DNA of 40,472 nucleotides from JAWXBM01 sp034440115 (GTDB lineage Bacteria; Pseudomonadota; Gammaproteobacteria; Xanthomonadales; SZUA-36), in contig JAWXBM010000145.1 of NCBI GenBank assembly GCA_034440115.1, positions 1-40,472 of the forward strand. The letters run 5' to 3'. Each line of letters opens with the position of its first letter. The first letter of the stretch is position 1. Position numbers and translations under genes: made by a program. This document shows, in pieces, positions 8,013 to 16,279 of this stretch. The notes below the pieces were generated by a model, which was given only the letters and a program-made list of their open reading frames with translations, was not told the origin of the DNA and made no database searches.

Positions 8013-8035
8013 GTGGGAGGCCGCTTTGCGGCCGA
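8013..8035 (+). repeat. REP-like element, plus orientation
   Basis: GTGGGAGG head followed by a perfect hairpin, GGCCGC (8019-8024) and GCGGCC (8028-8033). It is the left member of an inverted pair of REP-like elements lying between two convergent genes, where such pairs often act as transcript ends. Confidence 0.6.
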
Positions 8036-8051
8036 CCATTCCATTGCCATT

Positions 8052-8073
8052 TCGCGCGCAAGCGCGCTCCTAC
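8052..8073 (-). repeat. REP element (GTAG type), minus orientation
   Basis: Read on the minus strand it is GTAGGAGCGCGCTTGCGCGC plus GA: the GTAG tetranucleotide head of REP elements tied to RAYT transposases, then a GCGCGC/GCGCGC hairpin. With the element at 8013-8035 it forms an inverted pair (BIME-like), eight bases from the end of the S9 peptidase gene. A related element is at 15020. Confidence 0.7.
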
Positions 8074-8080
8074 AAGGCTT

Positions 8081-10129
8081 TTATTGAATTGGCAGCAGAT
8101 ATTGCTGCAGGAACAGTAAGGCAGCTTGTTGGTAAGCGTCGCGATTTTCCTTGCGGTCGTAACCATGGCCTTCATTGAGGGCATTCATGTACCACACCGG
8201 TTGGCCACGGCTGCGCAAGGCTGTGACGATTTGTTCGGATTCAGTAACCGGCACACGCGGATCGTTCTGGCCTTGCACTACCATCATCGGCACGTCTATT
8301 CGGTCCACGTGAGTGAGCGGGCTGATGGATTGCAGGAAGGCGCGCATTTCCGGATCACGCTCGTCGCCGTATTCCTTTCGGCGCAGGTCCCGGCGGTAAT
8401 CCTGGGTGTTCTCCAGAAAAGTCACGAAGTTGCTGATGCCGACCACATCCACAGCGGCCTTTAATCGATCGCTGTAGTGCACCGCGGCAGCCAGCACCAT
8501 GTAACCGCCATAGCTACCGCCATAAACCGCCACCCGATTGGCATCCAGTTGCGGCTGTGTTGCCACCCAATCCAGCAAGGCACCGATATCCTTCACTGCA
8601 TCCTCGCGTTTCATGCCGTCATCCAGTGACAGATATTCATTGCCATAGCCAAAAGAGCCGCGCACGTTAGGTGCGATTACCGCTGCTCCCAGCTCCGCTA
8701 TCCAGCTTTGAAAACTGCTCGAAAACGAGGGCCGGTATTGGCTTTCCGGCCCGCCGTGAATGTATATGATGACTGGGAAGGGGCCGTTACCCTGCGGCTG
8801 ATAGATAAAGGCCGGGATCTGCCGTGGCGCTTCCTTTTCCAGGTCGAAGCTGGGGTAACGCACCAAGGTCGGCTCAACGAAGGTTTCCGTATCCAGCCCG
8901 CCTACTTCGCTGAAGGTCCAGCGATTCAGCGATTCAGCATCCAGCGGCGAACGACCCAGTTGCATAACGAACACATCGCTGGGGGTTTGCGCGGTATTCA
9001 GCGTCAGGGCCAGACGGCGGCTGTCCGGGTGAAACTGCAGGCTGTAAATCACGCCCATCGGCATATTGCTGACCAGGGCATATTTACGCGTGCGCGTGTT
9101 GAGCAAGTACAGGTGGCTGATGCCATCTTCATTGGTGGTGAACGCGCCGCGTTTGCCATCATCGCTGAGCGCAAATTCAATCACATCCCAGGCAATCGAA
9201 GTGGTGATGAATTCAGGGGCGGAGTCGGGTTCAAACGATTGCCAGGCCAGTTCGGCTGCCAGGCCGCGCGCATTGCTGATGAAGTAATAACCCTGATCGT
9301 CGGTATCCAGCGTTGAGGCACGGTTGGCAGAGGGGTATTCGGCACTGCCGCTGAGCAGGCGCTGCTCGCCCGTAGCCAGATCCAGCAGATAAATGCGCGA
9401 GTCGGTGGCACCAATCATTTGCTGTACCAACAGCGACTTTCCATCAGCTGTGAAGTCCACCGGGCCCCACCAATGATTATCTTCGGCTGCCAATATGGGG
9501 CTGGCAGATTCTGGCCGAGTGATATCCATCATCCAGATATCGTTACTGCGGCCATTGCGACGGGTGGATTGGTAGGCCAGTCTTTTGCCTTGCTTGTCCC
9601 ATACCAGCCTGGAGTTCCTTGAACTGCCATCGCTGACCATTCGAGTGGTGGCGCTTTCCGGGTCGAACAGGAAAATCTGGTCGAACTCGCTGCCGCCTCG
9701 ATCCATGGTCAAAGCCAGTTTTGAACCACCCTGCTGACGCCACACTTCGGTCATCGGCTCCTCGAAATAGGTCAACTGGTGGCGTGCGCCACCCTGGAAA
9801 TCCACCCGGTGTACCTGGTCAAGCTCGCCAAAACGAGTCAGTATCAGCATGCCTTTGCCGTTTTCTGCCCAGGATAAGAACTGCGCCGAGCGGACTTCCT
9901 GATATTGCTGCAGGCGATTGACCAGGCTGGCAGGAATCTCGGGCACTTCCTGCAAAATCAACTGGCCATTGTTCAGAGTGCGGGTGTTTACGGAAACTGT
10001 GCCGTCCGTGTCCGCCCAAAGACCAGTAATTGGGTTCAAGCACGCGATGATAAGCAAAACGAAAGCCTGTAACTGGTTTTGTAAGTTGAACGATTCCGCG
10101 TTTGGGAAATTTCTTGAATTTACCAACAT
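8081..10129 (-). CDS. S9-family prolyl oligopeptidase, exported
   Basis: A 682-residue serine peptidase of family S9. Residues about 60-410 form a beta-propeller (repeated D-x-G-K-x-L blades). The C-terminal alpha/beta-hydrolase domain holds the oxyanion HGGPES (458-463), nucleophile Ser539 in YGGSYGGYM, Asp623 in QGQNDPRVP and His655 in NEGHGYD. The N-terminus has a hydrophobic segment (about 19-38); it could be cut after GLWA, or Cys30 in LLIIAC could be a lipidated cysteine, so it acts in the periplasm or envelope. The long polar stretch before the hydrophobic core makes the exact start uncertain. It likely cleaves short peptides. It is transcribed alone and diverges from glmU. Confidence 0.92.
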   Translation of the reverse strand: MLVNSRNFPNAESFNLQNQLQAFVLLIIACLNPITGLWADTDGTVSVNTRTLNNGQLILQEVPEIPASLVNRLQQYQEVRSAQFLSWAENGKGMLILTRFGELDQVHRVDFQGGARHQLTYFEEPMTEVWRQQGGSKLALTMDRGGSEFDQIFLFDPESATTRMVSDGSSRNSRLVWDKQGKRLAYQSTRRNGRSNDIWMMDITRPESASPILAAEDNHWWGPVDFTADGKSLLVQQMIGATDSRIYLLDLATGEQRLLSGSAEYPSANRASTLDTDDQGYYFISNARGLAAELAWQSFEPDSAPEFITTSIAWDVIEFALSDDGKRGAFTTNEDGISHLYLLNTRTRKYALVSNMPMGVIYSLQFHPDSRRLALTLNTAQTPSDVFVMQLGRSPLDAESLNRWTFSEVGGLDTETFVEPTLVRYPSFDLEKEAPRQIPAFIYQPQGNGPFPVIIYIHGGPESQYRPSFSSSFQSWIAELGAAVIAPNVRGSFGYGNEYLSLDDGMKREDAVKDIGALLDWVATQPQLDANRVAVYGGSYGGYMVLAAAVHYSDRLKAAVDVVGISNFVTFLENTQDYRRDLRRKEYGDERDPEMRAFLQSISPLTHVDRIDVPMMVVQGQNDPRVPVTESEQIVTALRSRGQPVWYMNALNEGHGYDRKENRDAYQQAALLFLQQYLLPIQ

Positions 10130-10208
10130 ATCAACTGCTTATATCAATAATTGGGTTGCATCCACAGGGCGTCCGGGGCTAGTGGGCCGTTTTTGAGGCG
10201 ATTGCTTC

Positions 10209-10268
10209 AAGAGGCTCTCTGGGAGGCTTTCTGGGAGGCTTTCTGGGAAGCGCCCCGGGAAACGCCCC
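10209..10268. repeat. Five degenerate 12-bp tandem units
   Basis: Units beginning at 10209, 10221, 10233, 10245 and 10257. The second and third are identical (GGGAGGCTTTCT); the last two drift to GGGAAGCGCCCC and GGGAAACGCCCC. They lie in the 239-base space between the divergent S9 peptidase and glmU genes. I see no clear promoter in that space. Confidence 0.75.
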
Positions 10269-10368
10269 CAAAGCTCCACATTGAAGGCCGATCAGGCTGC
10301 TTTCATAGTGCCATAAATGCTATCCGGCTATACTGTCGCATCGTAAAAAGCGGAGTCTACTCACCGTC

Positions 10369-11766
10369 GTGAGCCCAGATCTCAACATCAGTCTACACAT
10401 TATTATTCTGGCGGCCGGTGAAGGCACGCGCATGCAATCCAACCTGCCCAAGGTGCTGCACACGGTGGGTGGGCGACCCATGCTGGCGCATTTGCTGCAA
10501 ACAGCCAGTGGTCTGCAGCCGGATGTCATTCACGTTGTGGTCGGCAGTGGTGCTGAACGGGTACGTGAAGCGTTCTCCGATTATAAGGTTGACGGGCCAA
10601 TTCAATGGGTAGTGCAGGCCGAGCGTCGTGGCACTGGCCATGCGGTGGATCAAGCCATGCCCGCTGTACCTGATGATGCCCATGTGTTGGTGCTGTTGGG
10701 TGATCACCCGCTCATTCCTCTGCACGTGTTGCAACAGATGTTGCTGCAGCCTCTGCCATCTTTAGCGGTGTTGACTATGGTGCTGGACGACCCCAAAGGC
10801 TATGGCCGCATCGAGCGCGATCGCACGGGCCGTATCAACAGCATCGTGGAAGAGCGTGATACCACCTCAACCCAACGTGCAATCCATGAGGTGAACACCG
10901 GCATTATCCTGGCCCAGGCTGGCCCTTTGCGGCACTGGTTGAAGCAGCTGGAATGCTCCAACAGCAAGAACGAGTATTACCTCACCGATATCTTTGCCAA
11001 GGCATACAAGCAAGGCTATGAAATCCGTGCGGTTCAGGCTCCCGATCCACGTGATCTGCAGGGTGCTAATGATCGCCACCAGGTGGCGGCGCTGGAACAC
11101 CGCTATCGGCAAACGATGGCGGACGAGTTAATGGAGAAAGGGGTCAGCCTGCTGGATCCGGCGCGTATTGATGTGCGCGGCGAGATCGAGGTTGGCCGCG
11201 ATGTGGTGATCGATATCAATGTGGTGTTGGAAGGTCGTAACAATTTGGGCGATGGTGTAAAAATTGGTCCCGGCTGTGTGCTCACCAATTGCAGCCTGGC
11301 CGCCGGTACCGTGGTCAAGGCATACAGTGTTCTGGAAGGCGTGCGCACCACCGGTACCTGCGAAATCGGGCCCTTTGCGCGTTTGCGTCCTGGTACAGAA
11401 TTATCCGTGGGTTCGCGCATCGGCAACTTTGTCGAAGTCAAAAACAGTCGGTTGGGTGAAAACAGCAAAGCCAATCACCTCAGCTACGTGGGTGATACGC
11501 AGGTGGGCGACCGGGTGAACATCGGTGCCGGTACCATTACCTGCAATTACGATGGTGCCAACAAACACCAGATCATCATCGAAGATGATGTTTTTATCGG
11601 TTCAGACTCGCAATTGGTGGCCCCGGTTACCATAGGCAAAGGCGCCACCATCGGCGCCGGTTCAACCATCACCAAATCGACTCCCGCAGGGGAGTTGACC
11701 GTTAGCCGCGCCAAACAGGTCACGCTCAAAGGCTGGCAACGGCCGCAGAAGAAAAAGGACTCTTAG
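10369..11766 (+). CDS. glmU: Bifunctional GlmU: GlcNAc-1-phosphate uridyltransferase and glucosamine-1-phosphate acetyltransferase
   Basis: A 465-residue cytoplasmic enzyme that makes UDP-GlcNAc for peptidoglycan and lipopolysaccharide. The N-terminal nucleotidyltransferase domain shows HIIILAAGEGTRMQSNLPKV (residues 10-29), GTGHAVDQA and LLGDHPLI. The C-terminal left-handed beta helix, from about 255, has the hexapeptide repeats and the acetyltransferase signature NHLSYVGDTQVGDRVNIGAG, followed by TITCNYDG. Length is close to the usual 455. The start is GTG 10369 with a weak ribosome binding site. glmS follows after two bases, so the two are one operon. An atp operon, often found upstream of glmU in this class, is not here. 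Confidence 0.97.
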   Translation: MSPDLNISLHIIILAAGEGTRMQSNLPKVLHTVGGRPMLAHLLQTASGLQPDVIHVVVGSGAERVREAFSDYKVDGPIQWVVQAERRGTGHAVDQAMPAVPDDAHVLVLLGDHPLIPLHVLQQMLLQPLPSLAVLTMVLDDPKGYGRIERDRTGRINSIVEERDTTSTQRAIHEVNTGIILAQAGPLRHWLKQLECSNSKNEYYLTDIFAKAYKQGYEIRAVQAPDPRDLQGANDRHQVAALEHRYRQTMADELMEKGVSLLDPARIDVRGEIEVGRDVVIDINVVLEGRNNLGDGVKIGPGCVLTNCSLAAGTVVKAYSVLEGVRTTGTCEIGPFARLRPGTELSVGSRIGNFVEVKNSRLGENSKANHLSYVGDTQVGDRVNIGAGTITCNYDGANKHQIIIEDDVFIGSDSQLVAPVTIGKGATIGAGSTITKSTPAGELTVSRAKQVTLKGWQRPQKKKDS

Positions 11767-11768
11767 TC

Positions 11769-13601
11769 ATGTGTGGAATTGTGGCAGCCAGCGCGCATCG
11801 CGACGTGGTGGATATCCTGATCGCCGGTTTACATACGCTGGAATACCGTGGTTACGACTCCGCTGGCATTGCCATGCAGAACGGCACGGCCATCAAACGC
11901 CTGCGCACTAACGGCAAGGTCAATGACCTGCAGGCCTTGCTGGATAAAACGCCGTTGCAGGGCGTGTGCGGTATTGCTCATACACGTTGGGCCACACACG
12001 GCAAACCTAATACCCTCAATGCCCATCCGCTGATGTCACGCGAAAACGTCGCTTTGATTCATAACGGCATCATCGAAAACCATGAAGAGCTGCGCACCGA
12101 GTTGCAGGCGCTGGGTTATGAATTTACTTCCGAAACCGATACTGAAGTGATGGCTCACCTGGTTAACCATTTGCTCAGCCAGGGAAATGACCTCTTTGCA
12201 GCGGTGCGCCTGGCCGCTACGCGCTTGCGCGGTGCGTTTGCCATTGCGGTAGTGAGTGCGCAGGAACCCGGCGTGGTAGTGGGCGCCCGTGTGGGCAGCC
12301 CGATGGTGCTGGGCCTGGGCTTTGATGAGAATTTCATCGCCTCTGATATCCACCCCTTGTTGCCGGTCACCAACCGCTTTATCTACCTGGAAGAAGGCGA
12401 TGTGGTGCGTATTGACACCGAAGGCTACGAAATCCGTGATGCGCAGGATCAAAAAGTGGATCGTCCGGTGAAAGAGGCCGAGATGAACGCCGATGCGGTA
12501 AAGCGCGGCGACTACCGGCATTACATGCAGAAGGAAATTTTCGAACAGCCACAGGTGGTGGCTGAAACCCTGGAAGGCCGCATTGGTGTCGACCGCATCC
12601 TGCCGAATATTTTCGGTGTAGGTGCCGATGAAGTGCTGCAGCGCGTGCGGCAAGTTCATATTGTGGCCTGCGGCACCAGTTTCCATGCGGGCCTGGTGGC
12701 CCGCTATCAATTGGAAGAACTGGCCGACATTCCCTGCACGGTGGAAGTGGCCAGTGAATACCGTTACCGCCATCCGGTGGTGCCCGACAACGCCCTGTTT
12801 GTGATCATTTCCCAATCGGGCGAAACTGCTGATTCGCTGGCGGCACTGCGGCACGCCAAGGAGTCCGGTTACCTGGCCACGCTGGCGATTTGCAATGTGC
12901 CGGAAAGCTCCATCGTGCGTGCGGCAGATTTTGTGCTGATGACCCGTGCCGGGCCTGAAATCGGCGTGGCTTCCACCAAGGCTTTCACTACTCAGTTGGT
13001 GGCACTGCAATTGCTGGTGCTGATGCTGGCGCAGCTCAATGGTGTGGATGCTGAGCTGATTGCTGGTTGGGTGGGTGAACTCCATCATTTGCCAGAAAAA
13101 CTGAATCATGCACTGGAGTTGGATAAGAAAATCGAAAAGCTGGCGGAGAAATTTGTCGATAAGAATCACGCGCTATTCCTTGGCCGAGGCAGCCATTACC
13201 CGATCGCCATGGAAGGAGCGCTCAAGCTCAAGGAAATCTCCTATATCCACGCTGAAGCCTATCCGGCCGGTGAGCTGAAGCACGGCCCTCTGGCGCTGGT
13301 GGATTCAAATATGCCGGTGATCGCAGTCGCGCCAAACAACAATCTCCTGCAAAAGCTGATCAGCAACATCGAAGAAGTGCGGGCCCGCGGTGGCCAGATG
13401 CTGGTGATTGCCGACTCCGAAGCGGGTGCCAGCCTGAAGGAGCGCCATGGTGAGATCATCGAGGTAGAAACCGGCGGGGCCTTGCTGGCACCGGTGGTTT
13501 TGACCATCCCGCTGCAGTTACTGGCCTACCACGTCGCCGTGCTGCGCGGCACCGATGTGGATCAGCCACGTAATTTGGCCAAGTCGGTTACCGTGGAGTA
13601 G
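11769..13601 (+). CDS. glmS: Glutamine-fructose-6-phosphate aminotransferase (isomerising)
   Basis: A 610-residue enzyme that makes glucosamine-6-phosphate from fructose-6-phosphate and glutamine, the first step towards UDP-GlcNAc. It starts MCGIVAAS, where Cys2 (catalytic Cys1 after Met removal) is the glutaminase nucleophile; THGKPNTLNAHP and HNGIIENHEEL follow. Two SIS domains are visible: HIVACGTSFHAGLVARYQLE with ISQSGETADSLAAL, and FLGRGSHYPIAMEGALKLKE with AYPAGELKHGPLAL. The C-terminus DQPRNLAKSVTVE is the conserved end of GlmS. Length is as expected (609). The gene is translated right after glmU. No glmS riboswitch can lie between them. Confidence 0.98.
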   Translation: MCGIVAASAHRDVVDILIAGLHTLEYRGYDSAGIAMQNGTAIKRLRTNGKVNDLQALLDKTPLQGVCGIAHTRWATHGKPNTLNAHPLMSRENVALIHNGIIENHEELRTELQALGYEFTSETDTEVMAHLVNHLLSQGNDLFAAVRLAATRLRGAFAIAVVSAQEPGVVVGARVGSPMVLGLGFDENFIASDIHPLLPVTNRFIYLEEGDVVRIDTEGYEIRDAQDQKVDRPVKEAEMNADAVKRGDYRHYMQKEIFEQPQVVAETLEGRIGVDRILPNIFGVGADEVLQRVRQVHIVACGTSFHAGLVARYQLEELADIPCTVEVASEYRYRHPVVPDNALFVIISQSGETADSLAALRHAKESGYLATLAICNVPESSIVRAADFVLMTRAGPEIGVASTKAFTTQLVALQLLVLMLAQLNGVDAELIAGWVGELHHLPEKLNHALELDKKIEKLAEKFVDKNHALFLGRGSHYPIAMEGALKLKEISYIHAEAYPAGELKHGPLALVDSNMPVIAVAPNNNLLQKLISNIEEVRARGGQMLVIADSEAGASLKERHGEIIEVETGGALLAPVVLTIPLQLLAYHVAVLRGTDVDQPRNLAKSVTVE

Positions 13602-13728
13602 TTTGGATATCTGCTCTGACCCCGGTAGTAAGCTTGCCAAAATTGAAACAGATTGTTGCGCACAGGGCATCGCAAAAGCGCTAGTCTGTTTACTTGCTTT
13701 TGCAGCGTTGCCAGAATGCGCTCTTAAA

Positions 13729-14016
13729 ATGCCCAAAAAATACCAAACATTCGCAGAACAGTTTTACCTTGAGGAGGCCAGCCTGCTGCAGCGTCTTGGG
13801 CGCGACTTGAGGTTGCTTCGCTGGATGGCACAAACCATTCGCATGTGGTTCAAGGCAAAACCCTTCAGGGCTGAGTTTGAGCATTGCCGCGCAGTAAACC
13901 AGCCGTTTTATGTTGACCGCTTTGCTGGGCCGCCCGCAGAACCAGCATCTGATCCGGTCGATGACTCAACCTCGCAGAACCAGCCCGCTTCAAGGGCAAC
14001 CCAGGCCAAGCGCTAA
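13729..14016 (+). CDS. Small hypothetical protein linked to the 4Fe-4S protein gene
   Basis: A 95-residue protein I do not recognise. The first two thirds are amphipathic and rich in aromatic and basic residues (FAEQFYLEEASLLQRLGRDL, then RWMAQTIRMWFKAKPFRAEF). The tail from about residue 65 is a disordered-looking Pro/Ser/Asp/Gln stretch. ATG 13729 is the likely start; the frame is open further upstream but overlaps glmS. It ends three bases before the GTG of the iron-sulfur protein gene, so the two are almost certainly translated together and probably work together. Confidence 0.55.
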   Translation: MPKKYQTFAEQFYLEEASLLQRLGRDLRLLRWMAQTIRMWFKAKPFRAEFEHCRAVNQPFYVDRFAGPPAEPASDPVDDSTSQNQPASRATQAKR

Positions 14017-14019
14017 GCC

Positions 14020-15006
14020 GTGAAACTGCACGACATTCCATCGGCTGAGAATCTTCCGCGCTACCGCCAGCCTCCGGTTTCGGGCAATGTGATCAATGGC
14101 CTCGGGGTGCTGGAGAAAATCCGCGCCAAGCGTGTTTTTCATGACTTTGGCCGACCTGGATTTGCCTGGTCGGGCATGAACGGTTTCTTCCTGATGAACA
14201 ATACCTGGGCCATTCTGAAGATGGCCCTCAGCTATCGGTGGAAACTAAGGCGTTCAACCGGGACTGTGGCTAAAAAGCAGGTTGAAGTCACCGACCCGGT
14301 CGAAATGGCCGAATTGCTGAAAGCCAAAGCGAAATCATTCGGCGCTGGAATCGTGGGCATCACCGAAGTCATCCCGACCGACTTTTATGAGGACGTACAG
14401 CCGAATTACCGCTACGCCGTTTGCATCGGCGCTCCCATGGATCGTGAAGAAATGCTGCATGTGCCAAATGAGCGGGCCGGAATCGAAGTGCAGCGTGTTT
14501 ATGGCGCAGTCGCATCAACGGCGGTCGATCTGGCCGAACACATTCGCAGCCTGGGCTGGCCGGCAACTGCTTATGGTGATCCGCGCAGTACCGAACTGTT
14601 GCAGATTCCATTGGCGATTCGGGCTGGCCTCGGGGAGCTGGGTAAACACGGTTCGCTGATCTGCAAGGAGTATGGCTCCAATGTTCGTTTGTCCACCGTT
14701 CTCACCGACATACCCATGGCGCTGGATGCGCCGGTTGACATTGCCGTGGATGATCTCTGTTTCGGCTGTCGCCGCTGTACGATAGATTGCCCACCGCAAG
14801 CCATCGTTGACCAGAAACAGTGGGTACGCGGTGAGCATCGCTGGTATGTCGATTTCGACAAATGCGCACCGTATTTTTCAACTACCTTTGGTTGCGCCAT
14901 CTGTATCGAAGTCTGCCCCTGGTCCGAACCGGGCCGCGGCCCGAAACTCAGTGACATGTTGATCGCCAAGCGCAGCAAGCCGACCCGGGCTAAAGATATA
15001 ACTTGA
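14020..15006 (+). CDS. QueG/reductive-dehalogenase-like 4Fe-4S protein
   Basis: A 328-residue redox protein with two 4Fe-4S clusters: Cys247, 250, 253 and 257 (CFGCRRCTIDCP) and Cys282, 292, 295 and 299 (ending GCAICIEVCP). The middle resembles the cobalamin-dependent reductase domain of QueG and reductive dehalogenases: RVYGAVASTAVDLAEHIRSL, GYPA-like GWPATAYGDP, and RAGLGELGKHGSLICKEYGS. There is no Tat signal, so it is cytoplasmic, and it is longer at the N-terminus than a minimal domain. The reaction is unknown; a cobalamin role is inferred from the family. The start is GTG 14020, which follows the small upstream gene directly. Confidence 0.8.
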   Translation: MKLHDIPSAENLPRYRQPPVSGNVINGLGVLEKIRAKRVFHDFGRPGFAWSGMNGFFLMNNTWAILKMALSYRWKLRRSTGTVAKKQVEVTDPVEMAELLKAKAKSFGAGIVGITEVIPTDFYEDVQPNYRYAVCIGAPMDREEMLHVPNERAGIEVQRVYGAVASTAVDLAEHIRSLGWPATAYGDPRSTELLQIPLAIRAGLGELGKHGSLICKEYGSNVRLSTVLTDIPMALDAPVDIAVDDLCFGCRRCTIDCPPQAIVDQKQWVRGEHRWYVDFDKCAPYFSTTFGCAICIEVCPWSEPGRGPKLSDMLIAKRSKPTRAKDIT

Positions 15007-15019
15007 TTGTGGACTGGTT

Positions 15020-15042
15020 GTAGGAGCGAGCCATGCTCGCGA
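15020..15042 (+). repeat. REP element (GTAG type), plus orientation
   Basis: GTAGGAGCGAGC, loop CAT, then GCTCGCGAC. The GTAG head and GCGAGC/GCTCGC stem match the minus-strand element near 8052. It sits just past the stop of the 4Fe-4S protein gene and may serve as that transcript's end. Confidence 0.65.
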
Positions 15043-15222
15043 CTGGAGGCCGGTTGCTGCATCAATATGAGGCCGCCCCATGCAACCGAGGCGGCAATGC
15101 GGATCGAGTTAACCCAAACGCTGATGTAAAGTGATATTCAATACAAGCAGAATTCTGGCAATATCGCTTTAATGCTGCCTATACTCCGGCTTCGCACTTG
15201 ACGGCAGGGCTTCGCCAACAGC

Positions 15223-16227
15223 ATGAAATTCGGCATCCGTTTCATCGACTACCTGGGGTCAGTCCGCCGACGCGTTGAATTGACCGTGTTGGCCGAGCAG
15301 GCGGGCTTCGATTATGCCTGGTACCCGCACGACACGTTTATGCACAACACCTGGGTGCTGACGAGCGCCGCGGCCGCAGCAACCTCGCGAATCTTCATCG
15401 GCAGCGTCGGCACGAACCCGTTCACCACCAACCCGGCCGAAATCGCCACGTATATCGCCTCGCTTGATGAACTGTCCGGCGGCCGGGCGGTGCTGGGCCT
15501 CGGCCTGCACACGCATGAAATGGTGGAATGGACCGGCTTGGATGCCAGTGGTTCGATCACGGCGACCCGCGAAGCAACCGAGATCATTCGCGCCTTGTTA
15601 CGCGGGGAAGTCGTCGATTACCAGGGCGAACATTTTAAATGGACTGACCAGTGTTACCTGCGCCTGAAGCCGGTGCGCTCCGCGGTGCCGATCTACATCT
15701 GTGCTTTCGGAGCCGAATACCTGGCGCTCAGCGGCGCGATCGGCGATGGTAGCCTGCCGATGATCACTCCGCCGGAGTCTGCTTCTTACATGGTGCCTGC
15801 GATTACCGGCGGCGCGCTCGCCGCGGGCCGCGATCCCGCGGAGGTGGACATATCCGGCTGCGCCTGGTTGTCGCTGGCTGCCGACAGCTCGGCGCCGACG
15901 GCTGTGCTGCGCCGAATGGTCGCCTACTTCGGTTGGGCTCTGGAAGCGTCGGCGTTGGCGACCATCGGGTTGGTGCCCGATGATTTCGCGCCGATCAAGG
16001 TACTGATCGATGCCGGCGATTACGCACGCGCCGAGTCGCTGGTCACCGACGACATGTGCCGCTTGGCGCTGTCCGGAACGCCCAGGCAGGTCATCGAGCA
16101 GATCGAGCGACTGGCGGATCTCGGAGTTACCCAAGTCAACCTTGGCGGGCCGCTCGGCCCCGATCCGGCCGAGGCGATCCGGTTGATGGGTGAGCAGGTG
16201 ATCCCTTACTTCCGCTCCGGTACTTGA
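15223..16227 (+). CDS. LLM-class flavin/F420-dependent oxidoreductase
   Basis: A 334-residue luciferase-like monooxygenase-superfamily protein. It begins MKFGIRFIDYLGSVRRRVEL, then LAEQAGFDYAWYPHD, the usual first strand and helix of the barrel. The typical NPFTTNPAEIATYIASLDEL and SGGRAVLGLGLHTHE follow, with TREATEIIRALLRGE and YQGEHFKW further on, and IEQIERLADLGVTQVNLGGP near the end. The pattern is that of the methylenetetrahydromethanopterin reductase (Mer) type, common in actinobacteria. The base composition is visibly more GC-rich than its neighbours, with codons ending mostly in G or C, which suggests transfer. The substrate and whether it uses FMN or F420 are unknown. Confidence 0.88.
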   Translation: MKFGIRFIDYLGSVRRRVELTVLAEQAGFDYAWYPHDTFMHNTWVLTSAAAAATSRIFIGSVGTNPFTTNPAEIATYIASLDELSGGRAVLGLGLHTHEMVEWTGLDASGSITATREATEIIRALLRGEVVDYQGEHFKWTDQCYLRLKPVRSAVPIYICAFGAEYLALSGAIGDGSLPMITPPESASYMVPAITGGALAAGRDPAEVDISGCAWLSLAADSSAPTAVLRRMVAYFGWALEASALATIGLVPDDFAPIKVLIDAGDYARAESLVTDDMCRLALSGTPRQVIEQIERLADLGVTQVNLGGPLGPDPAEAIRLMGEQVIPYFRSGT

Positions 16228-16279
16228 GCGCCGCTGCGTGTGCCTTGGCTATCTTCAACACCCCGACTCAAAATTCCGC

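Noticed and set aside
10151..10372. 73-codon frame with WEAF-type repeats upstream of glmU
   Set aside because: The protein repeat only mirrors the 12-bp DNA repeat; no ribosome binding site and it runs into the glmU start.
12036..13169. 377-codon open frame on the minus strand inside glmS
   Set aside because: It is fully antisense to a certain gene, is His/Gln-rich with no domain pattern, and arises from the codon bias of glmS.
15598..16134. 178-codon minus-strand frame inside the LLM oxidoreductase gene
   Set aside because: Arg/His-rich antisense shadow caused by the high GC of the real gene.
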